Under the pieces are notes generated by a model. It searched no databases and had not been told where the DNA came from. It saw only the letters and a program-made list of their open reading frames with translations. From Eucalyptus grandis (taxonomy: Eukaryota > Streptophyta > Magnoliopsida > Myrtales > Myrtaceae): a stretch of DNA of 64,000 nt. Made by a program: the position numbers and the translations under genes. Shown piece by piece: positions 22,810-33,340 of the stretch; position 1 is the stretch's first letter, and the number at the start of each line of letters is the position of its first letter. Where the stretch lies: the NCBI RefSeq assembly GCF_016545825.1, contig NC_052619.1, forward strand, positions 45,818,127-45,882,126, read 5' to 3'.

Positions 22810-24985
22810 TGTTGACACCTAAATTTTACAATTTTATTTAGGACTTAATCGTGTACAAAATTAGGAATTAGTCGCAAAAAAAAAAAAAAACAAACAAACA
22901 AAACAAAACAAAACAAACAAAATAAAAAAAGAAAACAATAAAAAAGAGAAAAAGAAAACGTGGAAGGGGCCGGGCCGGATCTCGCCTTGGCCCGGCCCAT
23001 GCTGCCTTCTCCCTCTTCCTCTTCGTGTGTGAAACCCTAGCAGGAGGGGGAGAGGAAAAATGGAGGCAAAGGAGAGCTGGAAAAAGGAGAGAGCAGGAGA
23101 CAGAGAGAGGGGAACAAAGAGAGAGCTCGAGATGAGGGAGCCGTGCCGCCACATTCAAAGCTACACCGCCACCGCGGAGCCACCCAATTGACGCCGTCCG
23201 CCGTCGTTTCCCCGGAACCCAAATCGAGACAACACAGAGTAACGCGAGAGAGTAAACATACCCAAAGAGAGAAGCACAGAGAGAGAGAGAGAGCTCGAGC
23301 AAAGAGTGAGCAGGAAGAAGAGGAGGAAGAGAGTTTTCTTCCTCGGGAGCCCCTCCGCCGCCAGGGGGCTGAGCCCCTGCGCTAACCGCCTCCATCTTGG
23401 CCAAGCTGCCGCCGCTCCTAATCTCATCGCCGCACCTCTATGCCACTGGCTATTGCTGCCAAGCTGAAGTTGAAGCCCACAAGTAACGGCCAAGAGATGA
23501 TCCGCACAAGCAGGCTAGATCGGGGGAGGGGGAGGCTCGCCGTCACCAATCCCGCTACCGCCACCACCTCGGCCCACCGATGACACCGCCGGTCCGCGCC
23601 ACCTCTCACCGAACGCCTCCTTAGCCAAACTGATGCACCGCCCGTTGCTGCGCCTTTGCCTGACGCCTGTGCCACCACCGACCACACCTCTCCAGCAACC
23701 GTCATCCCCGACGACCATCGTCATTCTGCTTTCCCACTGCCTCCTCCGTAGCTATTTCGTCACCAACTGCCGTGTTCGCCGTCGCCCGCCGTTGCTGTTC
23801 GGCCACCGTGCCGTCACCTGCCGGAACCCGATGCCAGAAGCCACTGCGCCCGAGCGCTGCTCGCACGCCCGCGACGACCTGACGCTTCCGCACGCCTCCA
23901 ACGCAATCGTCGCCCATCCTCGCAGACCTTAATGTTGTCGTTGCAACCCGCCACGTAGCCGCCACCACCCGCCGCGTCGCCACCGTCAAGCCCATCGCCG
24001 CCGTCGTTAGCGTCGCCAAGAAACCTTAGGGTTTCGGCCAAGAACCAAGTCGGGCGCAGATCTCAATCGGGTAGAGTTTTCGTCCGCATGGGCCTGTCAT
24101 GGTGGGCCATCTAATTTTGGGCTTGTGGGTTTGGGCTGGTTTAGTATGGGCTTATGGCCTGCTTCGTTTTAAAAAGAGAGGAGAGGGGAATTTGTGGACT
24201 GGGCCCACGCTTTGGGCCCACGGGCTCGCCAGGCCGAACTTGGGTCCGGTCGGAGACGGGATCCGACCCGGTTCGCCCAAAAAAATAATTTTTTTTTGAA
24301 AAAAAATTTAAAAAATTAAAAAATTTCGAAAATCCAAAAAATATAGGTTTTGATTAGGAATGGCCATGTATTGCCTTTATAGTGTAATTAGGCCTTTATT
24401 TGCCCGTATATTGATTATATTGCATGTTTAATTTACCTGTTTAATTATGTTTGCAATTGCTTAGTTGCATGTGTTTAATTTTACTGCAATTAGGATTTTG
24501 GTAGCAATAATTGTTACTTTAATAATTGCGCACTTGCATGATCACCTCACATGTTAGTGGATAGGTATAAAATCAGTCTAAATTGCTTGCCAAAAATTAT
24601 TTTGTTAAAATGAACAAGATTAGGTACCGAAATGGCACTAATTGGTCAATTAGTGTAATCAAGTCCTCGATCCTAGATTCTTTGGTCTCGTAGGAAGTGA
24701 GGCATATTCCCATGCCTCACTTGGTTTCTAGCCGGCCCCAATAGGCTAGTGGCAATTCCTTTTGTGCAAAACTCCTAAAAAATATCCCAATGTCATGCGG
24801 GGTATGGGCTTGGGAGAGTCCGCGCCTAATCATGAGCCTTAGGCCCATTTTTTAGGCAATACCCCTAAACCTGTTCCCTCCCCCCGAGGTTAGGTAGCGA
24901 CAATGGCCATCAGGTGAGGGACTTTCAATGAAAGTCTAAGATAGCATAAACACTGCTACCGCAGTTAGGACGCCACTAGGATGGC
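22810..24985 (+). mobile_element. Nested LTR-like insertion in the gypsy interior
   Basis: Starts TGTTGACACCTAAATTTT, a typical LTR opening that recurs at 11575. Then come an A-rich stretch, a GC-rich Arg/Pro/Ala-coding-like block (22960-24060) and an AT-rich part ending near AGTTAGGACGCCACTAGG. Neither a clear terminal CA nor a 5-bp duplication of ACGGC was found, so the right end is uncertain. The long frames on both strands (such as 22868-23404) are by-products of GC content. It is probably a solo LTR or truncated element of another gypsy family. Confidence 0.4.
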
Positions 24986-25429
24986 GAAAGGGACAGGAAT
25001 GGAACCGACCCTGCACCAATCAGAGGAAGAATGTTCTTGAGGAGATTTTATCAGAGTAGCGCAGCAGAGCTTTGGACTAAGTTTGTAGAACTTCGATTGT
25101 TGAAATAAAATGAAAGAAAGAGAAAACACTAGCTATAGTCATGTTCAACTAGTTGTTGAGATATAATTTTGACGCCACATGAGTAGAGTGGGCTCATGGA
25201 GCATCTTGTGGTAATGAAGTGTGATCATGGAGTAATCCAGCTTAGTCCATTGGCATATGAAAGTGTCAACGTTATTGAAAATCGAAAAGAATCTTCGATT
25301 TCATTAATCTCATTGGCTGAAGACAACCCGTTTGTTAGACGGAGGTTGCCAAGGTTACTTGGCGGTTGTCGTAGATAAGACAGATTGAAGAACTAAAGAT
25401 TGAGGATATCTCAGTAATCTAAGAATTCC

Positions 25430-25900
25430 TAGAGGTATTTCCATGGGAATTGTCAGACCTGTCGTCAGAGAAAAAGATAGTGTTTCGTACTCGATATGGC
25501 CCTTGTGAGTGCAATGTAATGCCATTAGGTCTGGCGAACGTTCCAACTGATGTAATGGAAGTGGGAACCCGAGTGTTCAAACAATGTCTAGATCAGTTGT
25601 GATCGTGTCTTTCAATAATATTCTGGTGTATATGAGGAATAATAAGGAGCATGAGAGACATCTGAGAAAGGTGAAGGAATTTCCGTGGACCCAATCGAGA
25701 TCGAGGTAGTTATCAGTGGACCAAGACCGACAACAGTATTAGAGATCAGAAGCCGTTTGAGTTGGACAAGTCACTATAGGAGGTTCGTGGAAGGAATCTC
25801 AACATCAGTGTCGTTATTGACTCGACTTCTGAAGAAAGGAGAGAAATTCATATGGACAGATAAGTGTGAGAATAATTTCCAAGAGCTTAAGTAGAAGTTG
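25430..25900 (+). pseudogene. Gypsy reverse transcriptase remnant
   Basis: Translated pieces in shifting frames match the Ty3/gypsy RT: KIVFRTRYGPCECNVMPLGLANVP (cf. the family core FRTRYGHYEF.VMPFGLTNAP), then VGTRVFKQCLDQL and an ...ILVYM... segment where the (Y/F)xDD box should be. After about 25690 come LSWTSHYRRFVEGIS and GEKFIWTDKCENNFQELK, the RT/RNase H connection. Stops and frameshifts make it non-functional. Confidence 0.75.
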
Positions 25901-26340
25901 GCTACCGCACTTGTGTTGATCATTCCTTATGGTTTTGGAGGATGCAAAATTTATAGTGATGCGTCACTTAGAGGATTGGGTTGCGTGTTGATGTAATGTG
26001 ATAGTGTTACATACGTGTCCCACTAGTCGATACCCCATGAGTTGAGTTACCTGGCGCATGACTTGGAACTCACAGCAATAATTTTCGCTTTGAAAATTTG
26101 AAGATGTTAATTTTGTGGAGAAAGACTCCAAATCTTCGTTGAATGCTAAAGTGTCAAAGTTTTTATTTTCTCATAATGAGTTGAATACGAAACAGTGTTA
26201 TGAGTTAGAATTTTGGAAGAATTGTGATTGTGATGTCTTGTGTCACCCTGGAAAGACGAATTAAGTCGCGGGTGCACTGAGTCGGAAGTCTTCAGTGGCA
26301 CAAATGGTGATCAAGGAGTGGAATTTACTCGAGAGAGCTT
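25900..26340 (+). pseudogene. Gypsy RNase H remnant
   Basis: Recognisable words are KIYSDASLRGLGCVLM (the SDAS-GLG motif with its catalytic Asp), ELSYLAHDLELTAIIFALKI, LQIFVEC and, further on, a decayed HPGK.N.VADALSRKS motif. Stop codons interrupt every stretch. It directly follows the RT remnant in the usual gypsy order. Confidence 0.7.
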
Positions 26341-26589
26341 GAGATTCAGTTTTCAAGTTTGAGGTAAGCCACCTTTCGAATCTTACGGCCACCCTCAGAA
26401 GTAAACCGAAGGTCCAGATTAGGATCAAGACGTTTCAGTTGATGGGCCCAAATGTTTAGAAAATCCCGCGAGAGGATACCGATAAGGGAAATGTTGACTT
26501 TTAGATTTCGGAAGATGGAACGTTGAAGTATCGTAGGTGATGATAGGTGTCAGACAGTACGAAACTTGAGGAGAAGACCTTGTTAGGAA

Positions 26590-27660
26590 ATTCACTGTGA
26601 TATTGCAGTATTTGACCAGACGTTACAAAGTACATCTGAATCGACGTCAATTCGAATGGTAGACCAACATAAAGATAGATATCGCCAGATAGGTCGCAAA
26701 TGTCAGATGTGCTAGTAAGTGGGAGTTCAGTAAAGCAAACCGGGAAGACTTTTATAATCACTCTAGAGTCTTGAGTGGGAATGAAAGTATATCATGATGG
26801 AACGATGTGACAGACTTACCCAAGAAGTTAAGAGAGTAATTATTTCACTTGAGGTTGTGATCGACAGATTGACGAAGTCGACTCACTTCTTGGTAGTACA
26901 AAAGGATCTAGGCTTAGACAGACATGCAAAGTTATATGTGCACCAGATAGTTCATCTACATGGAGTGGTAGTGACGGATCAATATCAAATCTAGATCAGA
27001 TGGTTCCTATTGAAGCTTGCATAACAAAGTGTACAGAACTTCAGTTTGTTGAGATGAGGTTAGAGAAAGAAAGATCACAAACCCAGAATCAGTTCAGCAA
27101 TCAGTGATTGCAATTGCTGTGATCAGTGCCAGAGTACAGACCGCTCAGAACCGCCCGAATAATTGAATCATTGAGCATTGAAGGCCCTTAGAGTTCTAAA
27201 TTGGTGATTGCATCTTTCTGAAGGTGTCACCAATAAGGAATACCTTGCACTTCGGCAAGGAGGGAAATCTGGAACCAATGTACCTGGGTCCTTTTGAGAT
27301 TCTAGATAGAAAATCAGTATCCTAACGTATCGTTTTGCATTGTAGCCAAGGTTAGCGCACGTGCATGACGTCTTTCATGTGTCGATGTTCAAGATATATG
27401 AGCCTAACACGATCCACGTGCTAAATCTTGAAGAATTAGACATGGACGACAGAGTGTCGTACATAGGAAGCCCTGTTCAAAGTGTGGTTCAAGAAGATCG
27501 AATTCTGTGAACCAAGAAGGCTCCCTTGATCAAAGTGGTCTAACAACACCATGAGACTGAATAAGCAATTGGGAAAAATGAGACTCGTGAGACGACAATA
27601 CCCTCACCTTCTTGTTTATGGATTTGTAAAAGTTTAAATTTCGAGGACGAAATTTTTATA
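26590..27660 (+). pseudogene. Gypsy integrase remnant with C-terminal tail
   Basis: The core is recognisable at 26855-26990: VVIDRLTKSTHFLVVQKDL and LYVHQIVHLHGVVV, close to the family IVDRLTKSAHFL ... LYV.EIV.LHGVP. Around 27360-27660 come HDVFHVSM-like, EFCEPRRLP and NFEDEIFIRGEE words, which fit the C-terminal end of Tekay/Del polyproteins just before the polypurine tract. Frameshifts and stops are throughout. Confidence 0.7.
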
Positions 27661-27672
27661 AGAGGGGAAGAG
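27660..27672 (+). other. Polypurine tract of the gypsy element
   Basis: AAGAGGGGAAGAG ends just before the 3' LTR; this is where plus-strand DNA synthesis would be primed. Confidence 0.75.
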
Positions 27673-29784
27673 TTATGACATCCCAAATATTTCGATCCTG
27701 TTTTCTACTGAATAAATCGAGCATTTCATTGACGCACCTATAGGGCTGTTCTCAAAGCTGATCACTCTCGAGATAACTAGACTATCTGGGGAAGTCATTA
27801 AGGATTTTGAGGAAAATAGACTTGAGAATTCGACTAGGAATCAACTGCTCGACTGTGTTCATCTACCGAGATCATCATGACACAGACGTAAATTGATTAG
27901 AGATTAGAGATAGGTCGGTTCGACTAAGATGTGTGGCTAATCGTGGGTGACACCACTAAATTGGAAAATTCTCGTTGGCCGACACTAGACTGATTTTTAT
28001 ATCGTTTTGGTACCCTGTGTCCGTATTTGAATCCTTGAGATTTTCACGACAATCGAGAGTTACCAATGCATCGAGAAGAAAATCGACCACGGGTCTTTTG
28101 CACTAAAAAGTTCTGAAAGTTACCTGGTAGCCTAGGTCACGCTAAAAACACGTCGAATGGAAATTAACCACGAATTCAAGTCAGATTTCAGAAATTGAAA
28201 ACTCTGCCATGTCACAATAAATTCTAGGACCCACAACTCAGTCTCAGAAGATTTTTCTGCCAATTAAGACTTTTTAGGACAAAGTCGGCTTAGGACCGTT
28301 TTTGTTCAGAAAATACCAAGGATCGTTTTGATTTCAAATTTGGAAAACATGATGGATATATGGGTGAGAAAAAAATATCAATTGGAGCATTGAGGTGCCA
28401 ATTGATTTTATGGAAGCCAATTTAGAGTGAATCAAGAGAGAATTATTATCCAATTGAAGCCATAATGTTGGAAATTCGTAGCTCCCCCATGCCCTAGCAA
28501 AATTGGACTATCTCAAGGGTTGTGAGGAGTGTTTGTGTGGCTCAATGGCAACCAATAAACAAACAATTGGCCTAGGATGAGTCTTGGGAGATATTTGTAT
28601 GGAAAATTAAGGCAAAGGGTCCCTCCACCCTTATCTCTCTCTATCTTCTCCCCCTCTCTCTTCTCCTTGGCCGGCCAACCTTTTCTCTCTCCCTCCTTGC
28701 TTGTGCGAAACCAACAGCTACCAGAGGAGAAGCCGGAACTGCCATTCTCGCTAGCCAGCCACCATCGCACATCCATGCCGTTGTCGCCGTTCACGCCGCC
28801 ACCCCCCGCGTGCACGCCACCAGCTGCACACCGTCCGCCCCTGCTCGCCTCCTGCTCCACCATCCAGCTCACTATTCCGCAGCTGTGAGGGGCTGTGGAA
28901 GCCCGCCGAAGCCCATTCAACCACCGTAGACCGCCCCTTTCAAGCTATCGAAGCCTCCCCAAGCCTTGCCGTGCCAACCTAGCTTGTTTTCTTCTGTTTT
29001 CTAGCCAAGAACATCAAGGGTTTTTGTGGGTTTCCAACCGCCTTGCAATGCCGTTTTAAGGTGTTTCCGGGCCTCGGACCCTAGGCCCACTTTGGAGAAA
29101 AAGTCTCCCGCGACGTTCCCAACGTTTCAATCCGAGCAGATTGTTAAACAAGTGAGTTTAGCTCACTAATCATTGCTTAGTTTATTAATGATTCTTAAGG
29201 GTTGATTAGTGTTAATTAAGCATGATTAGGTGGTTAGATTAGTTTAGAATAATTAAATTAGTGACTTAATGATGCATGTTAGGCAGTTAGACTTAGTCAT
29301 TAGCAAGTAAAGAGCTTCTAATATTTATTGAACGAACCTCTGGATTTTTCTCGGTTCGTCTCGGCTTCCAATTAGGCATTACGGGCCTAAATTAGATTTA
29401 TTGTTATTTAATAATTAATTTCGGTAATTATTTATTTATTTATTTATTTTTCGGAAATTAGGCTGGGATAGTCGACGACCGAAATTTTATGTTGATTATC
29501 GTGATGCAGTCCGTTTATTTATTTGAACATTAGTTTGTGTTGAATTGATTTATTGGTGATTTTAGGATTTATTCCTAAATTAAATTAATTTTGATAATTA
29601 ATTGGAAAAGTACCGGGCGTCGGTGTACAGCGTCAAGAATCTATTTTTCTAGTGCTGAAAGGAGTAGGTGAATAAAGAGGAAATCATTGTATTTTGGCTA
29701 AGGCCGACCGTGTGTCCACACGCGTGTACTTTTATCAAATATGATGAAAAGGGGTAAATTGATTGTGTATTTGGAACAAAAATA

Positions 29785-30175
29785 CTATAACGGCTCGATG
29801 ATTCGTATGTCATCTGGAGAATGGACATTATACTTTTATAGATCGATGACTCTCCTGTCATCTTGAGAAAGAATTACTTGTATACCGGCTCGATGACCCT
29901 ATAGGTCATCTTGGAGAATGGATGATATGAAATGTCGGCTCGGTGACTCAACATGTCATCTTGGAGAATGTACGTTATGATGAATATACTCGGTGACTCT
30001 GTATGTCATCTCGGAGAATGAATATTATAATATACTAGCTCGGTAACTCGATAGGTTATCTTGGAGAATGAATAGTATATTATAGCGGCTTGGTGACTTA
30101 GTGTGTCATCTCGGAGAATGAATCATATAAAATACTAGCTTGGTAACGCAATGGGTTATTTTGGAGAATGTACAG
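29785..30175. repeat. Minisatellite in the 3' LTR
   Basis: About seven degenerate units of the same CTCGGTGACTC / TCATCTTGGAGAATG repeat seen in the 5' LTR. Confidence 0.7.
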
Positions 30176-30438
30176 TATTGATTGAAATGACCAAGAAATG
30201 ATCTGTTTGACATGTAATCAATTAGGTCGATTGATCGATGTTTCGATCTGTTGTGGTTGATGGGTGCCTATTTGAATTGTGCTGACTTGTAGGGTGGAAT
30301 CTGAGACCAAGGTAAGTCCTCTGACCCGTGTGTGCATAGGTAGCCCATAGTGTATTTGTTTACTAATCGGATCTTAGGGGGTAGAACTTGCTGAGACGTA
30401 GTCTCACTCCGTTGTGAGACAACATTTCAGGCTCGTAA

Positions 30439-30867
30439 ATGGCAACAACTCTACCTCCTCCCTTGTGTTCTGGTTTGCTTAATGAAATCATCGAAGAGAG
30501 GTTCCACGTGCCGATGCCTTGGCATGCTGAAGGATTGGAGTACGTAATGGTGAAATCCATCATCTGGGTTGATGTGGGTAAAACTCAAAAGGTGCCCCAT
30601 CAATACCGAGCATGGTATTGCTATTATAGCAATGGGCAAAGAGTGGGCCCGATACCAGAATTTGAGGTGCCTGTGTATGCTTTGGAAGTAGTGTATGGGA
30701 AGGGCATGGCAGAACCTAGAGGTGAAGAGGTGATTGACCCAGTGGCTCCCGTCTTTGAAGGCCCAGGATCATCTGAGTATCCTATGGTAGGTTCTAGCAG
30801 GAACGTGGAAGGAGGTATGATCGTCAAGCAGAAGGAGAATCTAGACGAAGACTCAGCGGAGGACTGA
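30439..30867 (+). CDS. LTR-internal reading frame, 142 codons, unknown
   Basis: Open from ATG (MATTLPPPL) to TGA, with an acidic end (ENLDEDSAED). It lies just after an acceptor-like CATTTCAG (to 30430), paired with a donor-like AAG|GTAAGT at about 30312. The counterpart in the 5' LTR is alike but has one nonsense codon. The related solo LTR at 44176-48348 keeps the donor, the acceptor and an acidic C-terminus that ends at the homologous stop. I recognise no domain. It is unclear whether it encodes a protein or only reflects common descent. Confidence 0.4.
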   Translation: MATTLPPPLCSGLLNEIIEERFHVPMPWHAEGLEYVMVKSIIWVDVGKTQKVPHQYRAWYCYYSNGQRVGPIPEFEVPVYALEVVYGKGMAEPRGEEVIDPVAPVFEGPGSSEYPMVGSSRNVEGGMIVKQKENLDEDSAED

Positions 30868-31181
30868 AACCCCACTCCTGTTCTGCAAACCTTAAATTGT
30901 GGACTAATGCATAATAGATCAAAATGCATAATAGATCAGACTTCTTTGTATAGTATTGCAATATATACCATGCGGTTTGCTTTGTATAAAAGTGTAGTTG
31001 TGGTTTCTCAGTTGTGAAAAATATGACCCTACTTTTTTATCACATTGTTTTATTGTCTGGGGATTTTATTATATGCTTCCGCTTGCGTGTTAAAATGAAA
31101 GGGTCAGCGATGCATCTTGGGACATCGCTATTAATCAACCAGGTGAGGGATGAGCACGCGTTCGAGGATCAGGGCGTGACA

Positions 31182-31186
31182 CTTAT
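31182..31186. repeat. Target site duplication CTTAT, right
   Basis: Matches 18295-18299 exactly and confirms the outer limits of the gypsy element. Confidence 0.85.
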
Positions 31187-32006
31187 TACAATTGTGCCAA
31201 TTCAATCATAAACTCTCTTTTTTTTGCCAATTAAGTCATAAACGTTTTGCAATCATGCTACTTCAGTCCTTCCGGCCAAAATTGGCCGGTTGGCACTAAC
31301 ATAACCTAAGAATCGGCGACAATTATTTAATAATATTTTATTTTTCATTTTTCATTTTTTTTCTCCTCCGTGCTCCTTCCTCCGCCTCTCTCCTTCTTCG
31401 TTTGGCTCTGGCAACTAGCCAAAGGGTTGGTCGTTTGTCGGACTAAGGTGGCCAAGCGAGCTCACCTCACCGTCGCTAGGTGAGGGCAAGCTCGCTTGGG
31501 CGGTGGTGAGCCCCGTCGGATTCGGGCGAGGTTGATCTAGCGAGGCTAGCCTCACCAGATTCGATGGGGGCTTGCCCCGCCTGCACCCAAAGACGGCAAG
31601 GCCCCCTCGTTGAATGGGCGAGGGCTTCCCTAGCTAGTGGTCGGGCAAGCCCTCACCAGATTCGACGAGAGCTCACCCCGCCAATGGTAGCCGGGCGACC
31701 TCGCCCTCACCCAACCGCGTCGGCTCGGCAACTAGCCAACCCCTTGGCCAGTCACTAAAGCCAAAGGGAGGAGGAAGAAGGAGGAATGAGAAGAGAGAGA
31801 GAGAGAGAGGAAAAAGATAATAAATAAAAATTCAAAAAAATAAAATATTAGTAAAAAAATCGTCATGGCGCCGGTCTACGAATTTTGGCCGAAATGACTA
31901 AAATGGCACGATTGCAAAAGATTTAGGACTTACTTGGCCAAATAATAAGTTTCGGACTAAAATAGTATAATTGCAATAAGTTTAGGACTTTTTTGATAAT
32001 TTTCCC
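31182..32006. mobile_element. Main part of the split Mutator-like foldback element (copy D)
   Basis: Resumes with CTTATTACAATTGTGCC after the gypsy insertion and ends TTTTTTGATAATTTTCCC. The left arm (CCGGCCAAAATTGGCCG) and the right arm (GAATTTTGGCCGAAATG) are inverted. The core (31390-31760) is GC-rich, full of GCGAGG/CCTCGCC words like copies A and B, and contains the chance frame 31564-31758. No transposase. Confidence 0.75.
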
Positions 32007-32015
32007 TAATATCGA

Positions 32016-33340
32016 CAAACAATTACAACTGTGAAATTCGCTCGTTATATAATCCAAACTGGGGGTTAGTCGTTAGTGACGGCAACATTCAATAAACCAT
32101 GTAGAGATCTTGAACAATCGTAGTCATATTTAAATTCACAGTGTGAGTTTTTCCAAAATTGGACAGATACATTCCGAAATTAGAGGGCGATTTCGTTGGT
32201 GACTCACAAATAGGAAGTTCTCAGTTGACCGAATTTGGGCTCCTTCTCAAGGATGCGGTGATAGATCAGAAATTCTGTGGACTCAGTTTATTTAATTGAA
32301 CAATTTAATTATACCGTGTTCCATTTATTTTGTGACAAAGGAATGATTTGGAAAATATTTTTCTAAAAATAATTGCTCTCATTCCTTTTAAAAAATGAAT
32401 GAATAGTCCATGAAAATATTTAAACGTGATTTGTTGTTGGTAAAGACAACATTTTTCCTTAACTAATTATTTCAAGAGACACGAGAGATCATTTTTAAGA
32501 AAATATTTCATTTTTCACAAAATAAATTAAATTTAAGAGATGGTGTATTATCACTAAACACTAGCGAAAAAATAAGTGCTGAATCAGTAAGTCCATACGT
32601 GAGAACTTAAGAAAGGACTCAGTTTATTTAATTGAACAATTTAATTATACCGTGTTCCATTTATTTTGTGACAAAGGAATGATTTGGAAAATATTTTTCT
32701 AAAAATAATTGCTCTCATTGCTTTTAAAAAATGAATGAATAGTCCATGAAAATATTTAAACGTGATTTGTTGTTGGTAAAGACAACATTTTTCCTTAACT
32801 AATTATTTCAAGAGACACGAGAGATCATTTTTAAGAAAATATTTCATTTTTCACAAAATAAATTAAATTTAAGAGATGGTGTATTATCACTAAACACTAG
32901 CGAAAAAATAAGTGCTGAATCAGTAAGTCCATACGTGAGAACTTAAGAAAGGATTTTGATTTACTACATTCGACATTCTTCATAAAGCCACTAGGGAGCA
33001 CGGAGTCGTCAAACCCTGATGGTCCTCTCTTACATGCTGAATAATCAGCTGCATTGTCGTAGCACATAAACCGAGTGCAGGTGATCCATTGGATTGTGAG
33101 AGTTTAGGGTGGCCTCCAAATGATTTATCCGATCGGCTCCACCGGGCCTACTGCGCGGGTGCAGCCACCGATTTTGGATCGGAGTCGAGAGTTTCCTACT
33201 TGTGTGCTGTGGTTGCCCTCGGGGATCATGATAGAATGTGGTGTCACCAAGGTTCATCGTGGATGACCGGATAAAGGACTAAGCTGGGCGTGTGTGGCGA
33301 GACATTGCCTTCAATCAAGCAATGATGATGCGGTCGCGGG
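32016..33340. repeat. Segmental duplication, paralog of 56937-57064 plus 58221-59110
   Basis: Shares long ordered blocks with the second copy: ATTCGCTCGTTATATAATC, AATTAGAGGGCGATTTC, TGATTTACTACATTCGACA, GGTGATCCATTGGATTGTG, GATCGGCTCCACCGGGCCTA and AGAATGTGGTGTCACCAAGG. No gene is visible in either copy. The first copy is expanded by a 336-bp tandem duplication; the second has a transposon insertion. Confidence 0.75.
32281..32952. repeat. 336-bp tandem duplication
   Basis: The 32281-32616 block is repeated head to tail at 32617-32952. I found one base difference (CTCATTCC versus CTCATTGC). The 58.4-58.7 kb paralog has a single, diverged copy, so this duplication is young and specific to this locus, or an assembly artefact. 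Confidence 0.9.

Larger units (their letters stand above)
18300..31181 (+). mobile_element. Ty3/gypsy LTR retrotransposon, Tekay/Del-like, degenerate
   Basis: 12.9-kb element with two 3.5-kb LTRs, a tRNA-Met-type primer site after the 5' LTR (about 21860-21874), a polypurine tract before the 3' LTR (27660-27672) and CTTAT duplications. The order reverse transcriptase, RNase H, integrase fits Ty3/gypsy. Long LTRs and a C-terminal tail resembling chromovirus integrases suggest Tekay/Del. The coding region is riddled with stops and frameshifts, and the LTRs differ at many positions, so it is old and immobile. It sits inside the left terminus of a Mutator-like element. Confidence 0.9.
27674..31181 (+). 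repeat. 3' LTR of the gypsy element
   Basis: 3508 bp, starting TATGACATCCC (the expected TGTGACATCCC has a changed second base) and ending AGGGCGTGACA. It aligns with the 5' LTR along its whole length. Differences include loss of one minisatellite unit and of about 18 bp near 28070. Confidence 0.9.

Noticed and set aside
22868..24041. Long frames of 100-178 codons on both strands
   Set aside because: Same reason: simultaneous open frames in a GC-rich LTR-like block, with simple-sequence tails.
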